Positions 22,465 through 34,842 of a stretch of 64,000 nucleotides of DNA are shown here, piece by piece; within the stretch, counting starts at the first letter, position 1; each line of letters opens with the position of its first letter. The DNA comes from Arachis hypogaea (Eukaryota; Streptophyta; Magnoliopsida; Fabales; Fabaceae): positions 77,546,542-77,610,541 of the forward strand of contig NC_092044.1 in the NCBI RefSeq assembly GCF_003086295.3, in the 5' to 3' direction. A program made the position numbers and the translations under genes. The notes under the pieces are model-generated. The model was given only the letters and a program-made list of their open reading frames with translations, ran no database searches and had not been told where the DNA came from.

Positions 22465-23139
22465 TTTTGTGCATTTAGTTACTACTTGGTTGAAGTAATA
22501 TTTTCTTTTTCAAGAAATCTTTATAGTATTTCACTAATTTAAATTGAAATTTTTTTTAAATTTGTTTGAAGTTGTATTTGGAACATGGTTTTTGAGCCAA
22601 AGAACACACAACCTGTGAGATTTTGAGCTTATTTATATGGTTACATTATTTAACCATAAATATTTTATTCCTGTGTGTTCCCTTCTCTATGATTGTAATC
22701 TATATTTTGTTCCAATCTATATGTCCATTATTTAGTATATTTACATGCTTGCATATGATTGAGGCCATTGTTTGATTTTAGCTCACTTATCCCAAATAAG
22801 CCTACCCTTTAAATCACCCTTGTCAAGCCACTTTGAGCCTTTTAATCCCCATTTGTTCTGTATTTTATCACATCACTAGCCTTAAAGCAGAAAAACAATT
22901 AAATATCCCAATTGAATCTTCGGTTAGTTTAAGATAGGGATTGTGTAACAATTAAGTGTGGGAAAACTGTGGGAACATGGGTTAATAAGGGAATATATCA
23001 TGTTTCTAAATTATTTGAATATTGAGAATTTGGGAACCTACTCATGAAAAACCAAAATAGAAAAATAATGGAGAATCCATGTGCATTGATAAGTTATGTT
23101 TGCTTTTATGATTCAAAAAAAGAAAAAAAGAGAAAAAGA

Positions 23140-23171
<32 letters not shown>

Positions 23172-23836
23172 AATAAATAAGTAAATAAATAAGGGGACAA
23201 AATTACCCAATGCTAAGTTAATGAAAATATCAATGCACATGTGACAAAAGTAAAGAAATATAAAAAAAAATTTGGTACATGAGTATGGGAATCATACAAA
23301 AGTGGAAATTTTGGGTAGTTAGGCATGATTCTAGAGTTATATAGAATGTATGTATGCTAGGCGAGAGCTTGGTTAATCAAAGATTCAATTTATAGCTCAC
23401 TTAACCATATATATATATACCCTCACCCTTACCTTAGCCCCATTACAACCTTGAAAAGACCTCATGATATTTGCATTAGTATACTAAATTTTGTTGATTG
23501 ATTAGATGAAGAACAAGGTTTAGAAAGCATGATTAGAGAAGAGTAGAGTGAATTACCCTATACACTTGAGAGATTAGAGTGCATATACACTACCAGTAAG
23601 GGTTCAGTGCTTAATTCTATGTTCCCTGCTTTCATGAGCTATCTTCTTACAAGTTTACTTGCTTTTTATTGTATGATTTGAATTAATGAAATCTGATTTA
23701 TGTTTGTCTAGAAGAGTTTATTTACTTTTAACTAAGTAGGTAGAAACATTTTGCATGTAGTTGCATTCATATAGATAGGTTGCATTTCATGCATTCTACC
23801 ATTCCTCTTCACCCCTTTATAGCTTCTCTTGAGCTT
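22465..23836 (+). other. 3' untranslated region of E
   Basis: AT-rich sequence without coding potential. Parts at 22580-22760 resemble the tail of A near 63830-64000. A TA microsatellite lies inside. Confidence 0.6.
23137..23166. repeat. TA dinucleotide microsatellite
   Basis: An uninterrupted run of alternating T and A of about 28-30 bases within an AT-rich stretch, followed by AAATAAATAAG repeats. Confidence 0.9.
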
Positions 23837-23873
23837 AGCATGAGGACATGCTATTATTTAAGTGTGGGGAGGT
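23837..23873 (+). other. AGGA-loop hairpin plus polypurine tract before the 3' LTR of E
   Basis: The stem AGCATG/CATGCT closes loop AGGA (23837-23852). ATTTAAGTGTGGGGAGG ends just before the LTR start TGATAAACC at 23874. The tract is the expected plus-strand primer site (PPT). Confidence 0.8.
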
Positions 23874-26054
23874 TGATAAACCACTATTTTATTGTTTATC
23901 TTGTGCTCAATTGAGTGGATTTTATCAACTCTTTACCCACTTATTCATACTATTTGCATGGTTTTACATTTGTCTTCCTAATTATGTGCTTTGATTGAAA
24001 ACATGCTTCTTTGGCCTTAAGTTCCCTATATTTAATCCTCTCTTATTACCATTAGATGCCTTGATATGTGTGTTAAGTGATTGCAGAGATTACAGGGCAG
24101 GAATGACTTAGAGGATAGAAAGGAAGCATGCAAAAGTGGAAGGTATACAAGAAGTTGGAGAAATTGCTAAGCTGTCCAGCCTGACCTCTTCGCATTCAAA
24201 CGGCTATAACTTTAGCTACAGAGGTCCAAACGATGCGGTTCCAGTTGCGTTGGAAAGCTAACTTCCGGGGCTTCGATTTGATATATAATATGCCATAGTT
24301 TCTCTGAAGATAGACGACGCAAACGCGTCAACTGTGCGGCCGCGTCGCAGTTGCGAAAATCAGCGTGTTTGAATTTGCAACCAGCGAATTCTGGGCTGTT
24401 TCTGACCCAGTTTTCGACCCAGAAAACACAGATTAGAGGCTATAAAGTGGGGAGATGCATCCATTCATGATCATGCTCTAATAATTCATAATTTTAGGAT
24501 TAGATGTAGTTTTTAGAGAGAGAGGTTCTCTCCTCTCTCTTATGATTAGGATTAGGATTTTTATTAGGATTATGAATATTTCTTCTGCATCTCAGGTTCA
24601 ATATTCTTTGCATTTATTTATGTTCAATGTTCCATGTTTGGATTGATTTTCTTTTTTAAATATAATTTGAGATATTTTCAGATCTATGCTTTGTTTCTTT
24701 TATTTATGATATAAATAATTTAGATTTTTCTACCTTTTGGCTTTGGTTGATTAATTGGTGACTCTTGAGTTATCAAACTCATTGTTGATTGAAAACTGGA
24801 ATTTTCAAGAATTGATTCGAGATCCAATAACTCTGACTTTTCCCAAGGAAAGACTGGGACTTGAGGATTCGAATTAATTCATTCACTTGACTTACCTTCA
24901 TAGTTAGAGGTTAACAAAGTGGGAGAAAAATCCAATTCTCATCACAATTGATAAGGATAACTAGGATAGGACTTCCAGTTCTCATACCTTGCCAAGAGTT
25001 TATTTTACAGTTAATTATTTATTTTACTTGTCATTCATCATAATTGTTCCTCATTCTTAAAACCCCCAATTTACAAACTCATAACCAATAATAAGAATAT
25101 ACCTCCCTGCAATTCCTTGAGAAGACGACCCGATGTTTAAATACTTCGGTTATCAATTTATTTAGGGGTTTGTTACTTGTGACAACCAAAACTTTTGTAC
25201 GAAGGGATTTCTGTTAGTTTAGAAGCTATATCTACAACGCGAATATTTTTATAAATTCTTTACTAGCAAAAATCCTAACATCAAAATATTTGAGATATTT
25301 TCAGATCTATGATTTGTTTCTTTTATTTATGTTATAAATAATTTAGATTTTTCTACCTTTTGGCTTTGGTTGATTAATTGGTGACTCTTGAGTTATCAAA
25401 CTCATTGTTGATTGAAAATTGGAATTCTTCAAGAATTGATTCGAGATCCAATAACTCTGACTTTTCCCAAGGAAAGACTGGGACTTGAGGATTTGAATTA
25501 ATTCATTCACTTGACTTACCTTCATAGTTAGAGGTTAACAAAGTGGGAGAAAAATCCAATTCTCATCACAATTGATAAGGATAACTAGGATAGGACTTCC
25601 AGTTCTCATACCTTGCCAAGAGTTTATTTTACAGTCAATTATTTATTTTACTTGTCATTCATCATAATTGTTCCTCATTCTTAAAACCCCCAATTTACAA
25701 ACTCATAACCAATAATAAGAACATACCTCCCTGCAATTCCTTGTGAAGACGACCCGAGGTTTAAATACTTCGGTTATCAATTTATTTAGGGGTTTGTTAC
25801 TTGTGATAACCAAAATGTTTGCACGAAGGGATTTCTGTTGATTTAGAATCTATATCTACAACGCGACTATTTTTATAAAATTCTTTACTAGCAAAAATCC
25901 TAACGTCAAAAAATACTCGGTTATCAATTTTAAAGGGGTTTGTTACTTGTGACAACCAAAACGTTTGCACGAAGGGATTTCTGTTGGTTTAGAATCTATA
26001 TCTACAACGCGACTATTCTTATAAAATTCTTTACTAGCAAAAATTCTAACGTCA
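23874..26054 (+). repeat. 3' LTR of E with internal tandem duplications (2181 bp)
   Basis: It starts TGATAAACCACTATTTTATTG and ends CTAACGTCA next to the TSD CCTAT. A 623-bp segment beginning TTTGAGATATTTTCAGATC occurs at 24666 and again at 25289. A third, 3'-end-only copy of about 143 bp lies at 25912-26054. Without the duplications the LTR would be near 1.4 kb. The copies differ by few bases. Confidence 0.85.
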
Positions 26055-27716
26055 CCTATTCATCAAAAACACTAGATGGAGCCCAATCCAATTACACTAC
26101 TACCGAGAAGGAACTCTTAGCTATTGTTTTTTCTTTGGATAAATTCCGAGCCTATCTTCTTGGTTCTAAAGTAGTAGTGTACTCGCATCATGCGGCGTTA
26201 AAATATTTGTTGGCTAAGAAGGAATCCAAACCGAGATTGATTAGATGGGTTTTATTGTTGCAAGAATTGAATTTGGAAATCAAAGATAGGAGTGGTTCGC
26301 AAAACCTAGTGGCGGATCACTTAAGTCGCCTTGAACATACCAAAGGCGATGCCACTCCTATGAATGATTCTTTTCCCCTTGAGGGCTTGCATTCAATCTC
26401 AGAAGTTATTCCTTGGTATGCTCCAATGGCAAACAACTTGGTTTCACGCACCTTTCCTCCTAACCTCTCCAAACATCAATAGGATAAGCTAAAAAGCGAA
26501 TCCAAATATTATGTATGGGACGATCCTTACCTTTAGAGACGTGGAGCGGACCAAGTAGTCCGAAGGTGCATCCCCCAAACCGAATTCCAAGCAATCTTGG
26601 ACGCTTGCCATTCCTCCGAGGGAGGTGGACATTATGGACCTCAAAGGACGGCAAGAAAGGTCCTTGATTGTGGATTTTGGTGGCCAACTCTTCTTAAAGA
26701 CTCTTCTCTTTATTGCAAATCTTGTTCTCAACACCTTAGATTTGGTAATATCTCTAAGAAGGATGAAATCCCCCAACAAAACATGCTATTTTGTGAAATC
26801 TTTGATGTATGGGGTATCGACTTCATGGGGCCATTCCCAAACTCTAATGGTTTTCTCTATATTCTACTAGCCGTCGATTATGTGTCCAAATAGGTGGAAG
26901 CGATACCCACCCGAACGGACGATGCTAATGTAGTTCTCTCTTTTGTGAGGAATAATATAATTTGTCGCTTTGGGTCACCGCGAGCAATTGTGAGTGACCA
27001 AGGTTCACACTTTTGCAACAAAAGAATGGAAGGGCTCATGAAAAAGTACGACATCATACATAAAGTTGCCACAGCACCCCCAAATGAACGGCCAAGCCGA
27101 GGTTTCCAATCGGGAAATCAAGCATGTATTGGAAAGGATTGTGAAGCCTAGTAGAAAAGATTGGAGTGCCAAGCTTACCGACGCACTTTGGGCATACCGA
27201 ACGGCATACAAAACCCCGATTGGCATGAGTCCCTTTCGGTTAGTGTATGGTAAAGCTTGCCACTTACTGGTGGAAATTGAACACAAAGCATATTGGGCCG
27301 TCAAGGAATGCAATCTAAATTTGGGTGGGGCCAGAGTTGAGAGAAAGCTTTAATTATCGGAATTAGAATGTTTGAGATTAGAGGCCTATGACAACTCTAG
27401 GCTTTACAAAGAAAAGATGAAAGCCATCCATGATAAGAACATTAGGAGAAGGGAATTTAGGCCCGGTGAACTCGTCCTTCTTTACAATTCAAGGTTGAGA
27501 TTGTTGCCCGAAAAGCTAAGATCGAGATGGGAGGGACCCTATCAAGTAGAGAAAGCGGAACCTTATGGAGTCTACCATTTGTGCCACCCCTCAAATCCGG
27601 ATATTTTCAAGGTAAATGGGCACCGTTTCAAATTGTATCATGGTGAGCAAAGGAAGACCAACAAGGAGATTGAGGTATTCCTTTTGGAAGATGTACATCT
27701 TGACAAAGAGCATTGA
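26055..27716 (+). pseudogene. RNase H-integrase part of pol of element A
   Basis: Resumes in frame with 18171 once the duplicated TSD is discounted. RNase H reads [37 protein letters not shown] and VADHLSRL. The integrase has the HHCC zinc-binding region (CHSSEGGGHYGPQRTARK, then YCKSCSQ), catalytic Asp in [13 protein letters not shown] and in IVSDQGSHF. The Glu lies in a frame-shifted stretch ([13 protein letters not shown]). The C-terminal GPY module reads LRSRWEGPYQVEKAEPYGVY. Stops lie at 26480, 26534, 26891 and 27351, with a frameshift near 27078. It ends at TGA 27714-27716. Confidence 0.88.
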
Positions 27717-27759
27717 GCTAGTGGAAGTCCAACTTAAGGACGTTAAACAAAAGTGCTAA

Positions 27760-27775
27760 GTGGGAGACACCCCAC
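27760..27775 (+). other. Post-pol hairpin of A (GTGGG/CCCAC)
   Basis: Loop AGACAC closed by a 5-bp stem, 44 nt after the pol stop. It is preceded by GTCCAACTTAAGGACGTT and AAGTGCTAA exactly as in E. Confidence 0.7.
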
Positions 27776-28029
27776 CATGTTGAGATCTATCTTTTTGCCC
27801 CCTTTGTATATAGCCATTGAACTCTTCTTTGATTTGTGATTGCTTAGTCCTTAACTTATTTAGCTAGACTTGATTTTATTGCTCATAGAAGTTTGCACTA
27901 TGGATTACTTGCATGGTAGAAAACACCCTATCTCTAGGTTTTACATGAAGTTTTAGGTGTCTTTTTGGCCTTTGGCTAGCTACCTGCTAATTTGTGATAA
28001 GATGTGCATTCTTCATTCTCAAAAAAGGG

Positions 28030-28640
28030 GGGTAGGGACGCGAACGCACGCTGTGCGCGAACGCGTCCATAGCGCGGATGCAGGTCCATACATTTCCCAG
28101 AGAGTTGGGCCACTCTCGCACCAACGTTAGGCCCCAGCACAACTTTATTCGCGCTGACGCGCACCGTGTGCCAGCACGTCCATATGCTCAAAACGAAATG
28201 CGCGCGACCGCGCACATGCCGCTTTCGCGCCGATTTGCTGCCGCAATTCCCATGCCAAGGACCCGAAAGTTGCGCCATACCTAGGCCCTGCCGCACCTCT
28301 AGTTCATTTTTCAGAGAGTTGTGCCATACCTAGGCCCGCCTTGAGCCAGAGGCACAACACCACTGCCGCGTCCGCGCACGTGCCACGCGCGCGCCAATCT
28401 GATCACCACGGCCTCCGCGCGTCTGCACCTTGTGTGCGCGCACGCCACCACTCCTGCAGCCAACTTCTAGTACAAGATCTAGAGAGTTCCGCAACTCCTA
28501 GGCTAACATCGTGCTACTGTCATGAGCATTTTCACGCATGTGCGCACCTGGCGCGCGCGCGTCCTTCCTGCCACTGCCACCTGTGCGAGCGCGCACAGTG
28601 CGCGCACGCGTCGATCTTGCGACGTGAAACATAAACCAGC
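28030..28640 (+). repeat. CpG-rich inverted-repeat array of A
   Basis: Repeated GC-rich words (GACGCGAACGCACG, GTGCGCGAACGCGTCC, GCGCGCACAGTGCGCGCACG, CGCGCGCGCGTCC) spaced about 60-100 bp between AT-normal spacers. Same place in the element as the arrays of E, B, C and D. Open frames here are composition artefacts. Confidence 0.7.
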
Positions 28641-29523
28641 GCACCTACATTTCACTTTCTAACCCCTTATACCATTCTCCATCCTCTTTCTTCCATCTTC
28701 TCCTCTATACCACTCCACCCCCTCTCAGCCCCAACCGGCGGTACTACCTCCGGTGGCCCCCATATTTTCTCTCTCCTCTATTTCTTCACCTCTCTTCTAC
28801 TCCTCTCTCTCACCTATACTTCCATTACCTCTCTTTCTCTGCCAAGGTACTCTTACCTACTTTCCCTCTTATTTTGCTTATCTCTTTTCCCTTCCTTAGT
28901 TAGTTGATTTTGTTTCTTTTAAGTAGCGTCTCTCCCTTTTAGCTCTTCATTGCTTGTTTGTCTTTGTTTTTACTTTTCTACTTCTTATAGGTGTTGTGGG
29001 TCATAACTTCTTTTGCATTGCTAGATTAGTTGTTATATGCTTGATTTCATTGCAATTGTGGTGCACTATGATGACTAATGTTGCCTTGTGGGATGTTACA
29101 TTGCCCCACCCCCTTCACTTGCTCATTGCAAAAAGGATGGACGCCAAGTGTTTGATGAAGAGCACACATGACCTTTTGAGCTCATTTTGACTCATTGCTT
29201 TCCAATTAGTGTTCTTCTCCACTAACTTGGGTTTTCCTTCGTGCATCGAGCACGCCACTCTTCACATTTCACATTTTTTACTTGCCCACCTCATTATGAC
29301 TTGCTGTCCATTATTGATGTTTGGGTGTACGCTTCTCATGCCTCTTACTTGCATGCTTATACCTCCCCTACATCACATGCTAGTGACTTGCCTTGCTTAC
29401 AAATATTGTCTTGGTTACATGTTGCAGCTGTCATGTAGTAAAGATGCTTATTCTCTTATGGCATAATCTCTCACTCGCATGCTTCCCATTTATTGGTGTT
29501 CTTTTGGGTTTGATGTTTCTCCC
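28641..29523 (+). other. Spacer between the array and 3' ORF of A
   Basis: Pyrimidine-rich (CTCTCTCTCACC) then mixed sequence. No supported coding sequence. Confidence 0.5.
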
Positions 29524-29540
29524 CTTTCCAATTTTACAGG
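29524..29540 (+). promoter_or_regulatory. Candidate 3' splice site before the 3' ORF of A
   Basis: CTTTCCAATTTTACAG is followed by G and the ATG at 29541. A pyrimidine-rich tract and CAG|G directly before a start codon fit a spliced subgenomic mRNA for the 3' ORF. Inference only. Confidence 0.4.
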
Positions 29541-30745
29541 ATGGTCACTAAGAAGGACAAGAGAAAAGCCCCGAAGAAACCAACCGCCAATAGAGCGCGC
29601 CAAGAACCTAAGGCCAAGCCCCTCCTCAAGAAGGCAAGGAGCACCGCCAACATTGATGCATTAGAGAAGGACAATCCTCCAAGGGACTCAAGCAAGCTTC
29701 CTAACCGCTACTGCGAACTTGTCTACCCCATAATGACTGAGCGAAACTATCAACTGGAGCCCCTTCTAGTCCTTCCGGCACACATCGCTCCGATGGTGAT
29801 GCCCCGCATTGAGCAGAGGCAATGGGGGTTTCTAATGAGACAACCAAAGGAGGCCAACTTATCCTGGGTGGTGGAGTTTTACTCCAACTACTACTCACCC
29901 CTTCTCACATCAATTTTTGTGCGCCGAAAGCAAGTCCCGATCACAGTGGAAGCCATCCAAGGAGTGCTTAAGACCAGGCCATTAGCGGTAGGGTATGACG
30001 CCTATCAAGAAGTTTTGTCAGCACGCTGCGAACATGGGTTCGATTGGGATGCGATTCTCCGAGTAATAGCCATACCCGAAGCCTCTTGGATTCGAGGGAG
30101 TATGAGGCAAAGGCCTAAAGGCATCGATGCACGTTTCCTCACTCAAGAAGCCGCGGCATGGGCCCAAATCCTAGCTCACTACGTGCTTCCAAGCATCCAT
30201 GGGTCATCCATTACCGCCGAGCTTGCCTTATTGGTTTGGTGCATCCTAACCGAGAAACCGGCCAACATCCCGCATGCCATCTGACAAGCTATGGGGCGTA
30301 TTCATGTTAAGGGAAACTTTCCCTTTCTCGCTATGGTAACCGAATTAGTCGCATCGGCCGGTGTGCACCGCGAGACCAAGGACCAGAGGAACTTAATCCC
30401 GGTCGAAGGTGATATTGTTCCGACCAAGAGGCGCCTCAAACCCCCGGTGGTTACCGAAGACCTTGGCATGGCGATTCCCACTTGCAACCCCACTACTTCA
30501 TCCACACCACCAAAATCGTCCAACCAACGCCTTGAAGACCTTCACAGGAAGTTGGACCGTTATGAGCGGCGAAACCAACGCCGATATGCTTACGTCAAGA
30601 AGCTTCTAAGTATTGTCACCCCACCTATGGAGGAACCGGATATCTCCACGTCCACCGCAACCTCAAGCGGAGATAGCACTATGAAGGAGATGAAGGACAT
30701 ACTGGATGCGGCCACCCACTACGCATCACTTATAGCACGGAGGAC
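29541..30745 (+). pseudogene. Putative plant transposon protein (3' ORF) of A, cut by element C
   Basis: A Lys/Arg-rich N-terminus (MVTKKDKRKAPKKP) leads into the conserved core (WVVEFYSNYYSPLL, VEAIQGVLKTRPL, then WAQILAHYVLPSIHGSSI) and a C-terminal helical, charged region (LEDLHRKLDRYERRNQRR) that looks like a coiled coil. A TGA at 30282-30284 interrupts the frame; coding sense continues until C enters at 30746. The native end lies beyond C at about 63578-63660. No signal peptide or transmembrane segment is visible, so nothing supports an envelope role. Function unknown. Confidence 0.8.
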
Positions 30746-32373
30746 TGGTGCACGGAATTGTGATCATCAACAATGGCTCCAATAATTTGGTAGCTCTCAC
30801 ACGTGAATTACACTTAGTCACAACTCCGCACAACTAACCAGCAAGTGCACTGGGTCATCCAAGTAATACCTTACGTGAGTAAGGGTCAATCCCACGGAGA
30901 TTGTTGGTATGAAGCAATTTATGGTCATCTTGTAGATCTCAGTCAGGCGGGTAATAATTGGTTATGGGAAATATAAAGAGATACTTGCTTAAATAATAAA
31001 GAATAGAACTACTTATGTAAATTAATGGTGGGAATTTCAGATAAGCGTATGGAGATGCTTGTCCCTGTTGAATCTCTGCTTTCCTACTGCTCTCATCCAA
31101 TCCTTCTCACTCCTTTCCATGGCAAGCTGTATGTAGGGCATCACCGTTGTCAATGGCTACATCCCATCCTCTCAGTGAAAATGGTCCAAATGCTTTGTCA
31201 CAGCACGGCTAATCATCTGTCGGTTCTCAATCAGGCTGGAGTAGAATCCCGTGATTCTTTTGCATCTGTCACTAACGCCCAGCCTTCAGAAGTTTGAAGC
31301 TCGTCACTGTCATTCAATCCCGGAATCCTACTCAGAATACCATAGACAAGGTTAGACTTTCTGGATTCCCATGAATGCCGCCATCAATTCTAGCTTATAC
31401 CACGAAGATTCTTATTAAGGAATCTAAGAGATATGCGCCCGGTCTAAGGTAGAACGGAAGTGGTTGTCAATCACGCGCGTTCATAGGTGAGAATGATGAT
31501 GAGTGTCACGGATCATCACATTCATCAAGTTGAAGTGCAACGAATATCTTAGAACAGGAATAAATCGAATTGAATAGAAAATAATAGTAATTGCATTGAA
31601 ACTCGAGGTACAGCAGAGCTCCACACCCTTAATCTATGGTGTGTAGAAACTCCACCGTTGAAAATACATAAGTGAAAGGTCCAGGCATGGCCGAATGGCC
31701 AGCCCCCATGAAGGTCTAAGGACTAGGCGCCGAGAGATGTCTAATACAATAGTAAACTATCCTATTTATACTAGACTAGCTACTAGGGTTTACAAGAGTA
31801 AGTATTTGATGCATAAATCCACTTCCAAGGCCCACTTGGTGTATGTTTGGGCTGAGTTTGATCTATCCACGAGCTGAGACTTCTTTTGGAGTTGAACACC
31901 AAATTGTAACGTGTTTTGGGCGTTCCACTCCGGTTCATGACGTGTTTCTGGCGTTTGACTCCAGACAGCAACATGGAACTGGCGTTGAGCGCCAGTTTAC
32001 GTCATCTAATCATGAATAAAGTATGAACTAATATATATATATTGCTGGAAAGCTCTGGATGTCTAATTTCCAACGCCATTGAGAGCGCGCCATTTAGAGT
32101 TTTGTAGCTCCAGAAAATCTATTTTGAGTGTAAGGAGGTCAGATTCCAACAGCATCAGCAGTCCTTTGTCACCCTCTTATCAGAGTTTTGCTCAGGTCCC
32201 TCAATTTCAGCCAGAAAATACCTGAAATCATAGAAAAACACACAAACTCATAGTAAAGTCCAGAAATGTGAATTTAGCATAAAAACCAATGAAAACATCC
32301 CTAAAAGTAACTAGATCATACTAAAAACTACCTAAAAATAGTGCCAAAAAGCGTATAAATTATCCGCTCATCA
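30746..32373 (-). repeat. 3' LTR of C (1628 bp)
   Basis: Pairs with 61950-63572. A TATAAATA box lies at 31763-31770 (minus), and the CpG palindrome words (GGCGTTGAGCGCCAG and variants) at about 31885-32000. Downstream in plus coordinates it abuts the AAGTTTGGTGTTG polypurine-like tract (minus). Confidence 0.9.
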
Positions 32374-33052
32374 CAACACCAAACTTAATTTGTTGCTTGT
32401 CCCCAAGAAACTGAAAATCAATTAGGATAAAAAGAAGAGAATATACTATAAATTCCAAAATATCAATGAATATTAATTCTAATTAGATGAGCGGGACTTG
32501 TAACTTTTTGCTTTTAAACAGTTTTGGCATCTCACTTTTTCCTTTGAAGTTTAGAATGATTGGCTTCTCTAGGAACTTAGAATTTCGGATAGTGTTATTG
32601 ATTCTCCTAGTTAAGTTTGTTGATTCTTGAACACAGCTACTTTTATGAGTCTTGGCCGTGGCCCTAAGCACTTTGTTTTCCAGTATTACCACCGAATACA
32701 TAAATGCCACAGACACATGACTGGGTGAACTTTTTCAGATTGTGACTCAGCTTTGCTAGAGTCCCCAGTTAGAGGTGTCCAGAGCTCTTAAGCACACTCT
32801 TTTTGCTTTGGATCACGACTTTAACCACTCAGTCTCAAGCTTTTCACTTGGACCTGCATGCCACAAGCACATGGTTAGGGACAACTTGATTTAGCCGCTT
32901 AGGCCTGCATTTTATTTCCTTGGGCCCTTCTATCCATTGATGCTCAAAGCCTTGGATCTTTTTTACCCTTGCCTTTTGGTTTTAAGGGCTATTCACTTTT
33001 TCTGCTTGCTTTTTCTTTTTCTTTCTATTTTTTTCTCCATTTTTTTCGCAAG
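32374..33052 (-). other. 3' UTR end of C with pre-LTR hairpin
   Basis: Immediately next to the LTR lies the minus-strand tract TTAAGTTTGGTGTTG. Then comes a hairpin at 32392-32411 whose stem GTTGCTTG/CAAGAAAC has one mismatch and whose minus-strand loop is GGGA. The rest is untranslated sequence that continues at 43763 on the other side of element B. The last five bases (GCAAG, 33048-33052) are the left TSD of B. Confidence 0.75.
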
Positions 33053-34836
33053 TGATGAGTAGATAATTTATACGCTTTTTGGCATTGTTTTTAGGTAGTT
33101 TTTAGTAAGTTCAAGCTACTTTTAGGGATATTTTCATTAGTTTTTATGTTAAATTCATATTTCTAGACTTTACTATGAGTTTGTGTGTTTTTCTGTAATT
33201 TCAGGTAATTTCTGGCTGAAATTGAGGGACTTGAGCAAAACTCTGAAAAAGCTGACAAAAGGACTACTGATGCTGTTGGAATCTGACCTCCCTGCACTCC
33301 AGATGGATTTTCTGGAGCTACAGAACTCCAAATGGCGCGCTCTCAACGGCGTGGGAAAGTAGACATCCAGAGCTTTCCCGCAATATATAATAGTCCATAC
33401 TTTATTTGGGAATTGACGACGTAAAGTGGCGCTCAACGCCAAGTACATGCTGCTGTCTGGAGTTAAACGCTAGAAACACGTCACGACCCGGAGTTGAACG
33501 CCCAAAACACGTTATAACTCGGCGTTCAACTCTAATAAACGCCTCAGCTCGTGGATAGATCAAGCTCAGCACAAACATACACCAAGTGGGCCCCGGAAAT
33601 GGATTTGTGTATCAATTACTTACTCATGTAAACCCTAGTAGCTAGTCTAGTATAAATAGGATAAGTTACTATTGTATTAGACATCTTTGGTCTCAGTTTT
33701 GTTTTATTCCTCATCTTAAGAGGCTATTGATCACGTTTTGGGGGCTGGCCATTCGGCCATGCCTGAACCATTCACTTATGTATTTTCAACGGTGGAGTTT
33801 CTACACACCACAGATTAAGGGTGTGGAGCTCTGCTGTACCTCAAGTTTCAATACAATTACTATTACTTTCTATTCAATTCTCTTTTATTCTTATTCCAAG
33901 ATATACATTGCACTTCAACTTGATGAATATGATGATCTGTGATACTTATCATCATTCTCACATATGAACGCGCGTGACTGACAACCACTTCCGTTCTACT
34001 TTAGGCCGGGCGCATATCTCTTAGATTCCCCAACAGAATCTTCGTGGTATAAGCTAGATAGATGGCGGCATTCATGGGGATCCGGAAAGTCTAACCTTGT
34101 CTGTGGTATTCCGAGTAGGATCCCGGGAATCCGAAAAGTCTAACCTTGTCTGTGGTATTTCGAGTAGGATTCCGGTATTGAATGACTGTGACGAGCTTCA
34201 AACTCCTGAAGGCTGGGCGTGATGACAAACGCAAAAGAATCAAGGGATTCTACTCCAACCTGATTGAGAACCGACAGATGATTAGCCGTGCTGTGACAGA
34301 GCATTTGGACCATTTTCACTGAGAGGATGGGATGTAGCCATCAATAAGGGTGATGCCTCCAGACGATTAGCCGTGCAGTGACAGCGCATAGGACCATTTT
34401 CCCGAGAGGATTAAAAGTAGCCATTGATGATGGTGATGCCCTACATACAGCTTGCCATGGAAAGGAGTAAGAAGGATTGGATGAAAGCAATAAGAAAGTA
34501 GAGATCCAAGAGGAGCATAGCATCTCCATACACTTATCTGAAATTCCCACTATTGATTTACATAAGTATTTCTATCCCTTTTTATTTTCTATTTATTATT
34601 AATTTTCGAAACCCATAACCATTTAATCTGCCTAACTGAGATTTACAAGGTGACCATAGCTTGCTTCATACCAACAATCTCTGTGGGATCGACCCTTACT
34701 CACGTAAGGTTTATTACTTGGACGACCCAGTACACTTGCTGGTTAGTTGAACGAGATTGTGGAAAGAAAGTGCTGAGTTAATGTTTTTATGCACATGCCA
34801 AAGAGCCATTATTGTTGATCACAATTTCGTCCACCA
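33053..34836 (+). repeat. 5' LTR of B (1784 bp)
   Basis: Runs from TGATGAGTAGATAATTTATA to TTTCGTCCACCA. By eye the first 650 bp differ from the 3' LTR at roughly 16-18 positions and the remainder much less. Palindrome variants (GGCGCTCAACGCC, GGAGTTAAACGCTAG, GGAGTTGAACGCCC) lie at about 33430-33545. Confidence 0.92.
33651..33658 (+). promoter_or_regulatory. LTR promoter TATA box of B
   Basis: TATAAATA in the context GTCTAGTATAAATAGG is kept in the 3' LTR of B (42573-42580) and in both LTRs of C (31763-31770 and 62967-62974, minus). Transcription would start about 30 bp downstream. Confidence 0.75.
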
Positions 34837-34842
34837 AGTTTT

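Larger units (their letters stand above)
18172..26054 (+). mobile_element. Pol-less LTR retrotransposon E nested in RNase H of A
   Basis: Direct 5-bp target duplications CCTAT lie at 18167-18171 and 26055-26059, with TG/CA ends. The 5' LTR is cut short and followed by one long ORF. Then come a hairpin, a CpG-rich palindrome array, a possible remnant of the 3' ORF and a 3' LTR enlarged by internal duplication. There is no protease, RT or integrase. The tail (22390-22760) resembles the tail of A (63620-64000), so the two are related. E lacks a primer site and cannot now replicate. Confidence 0.85.

Noticed and set aside
18172..26054. E as the 3' LTR partner of element A
   Set aside because: The two share TGATAAACC termini, but E has its own LTR pair and perfect CCTAT duplications inside the RNase H of A, so it is a separate insertion.
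28078..28634. Small ORFs in the GC-rich region of A (28078-28284, 28341-28634)
   Set aside because: They follow the CpG palindrome array; no conserved residues and no counterpart in E.
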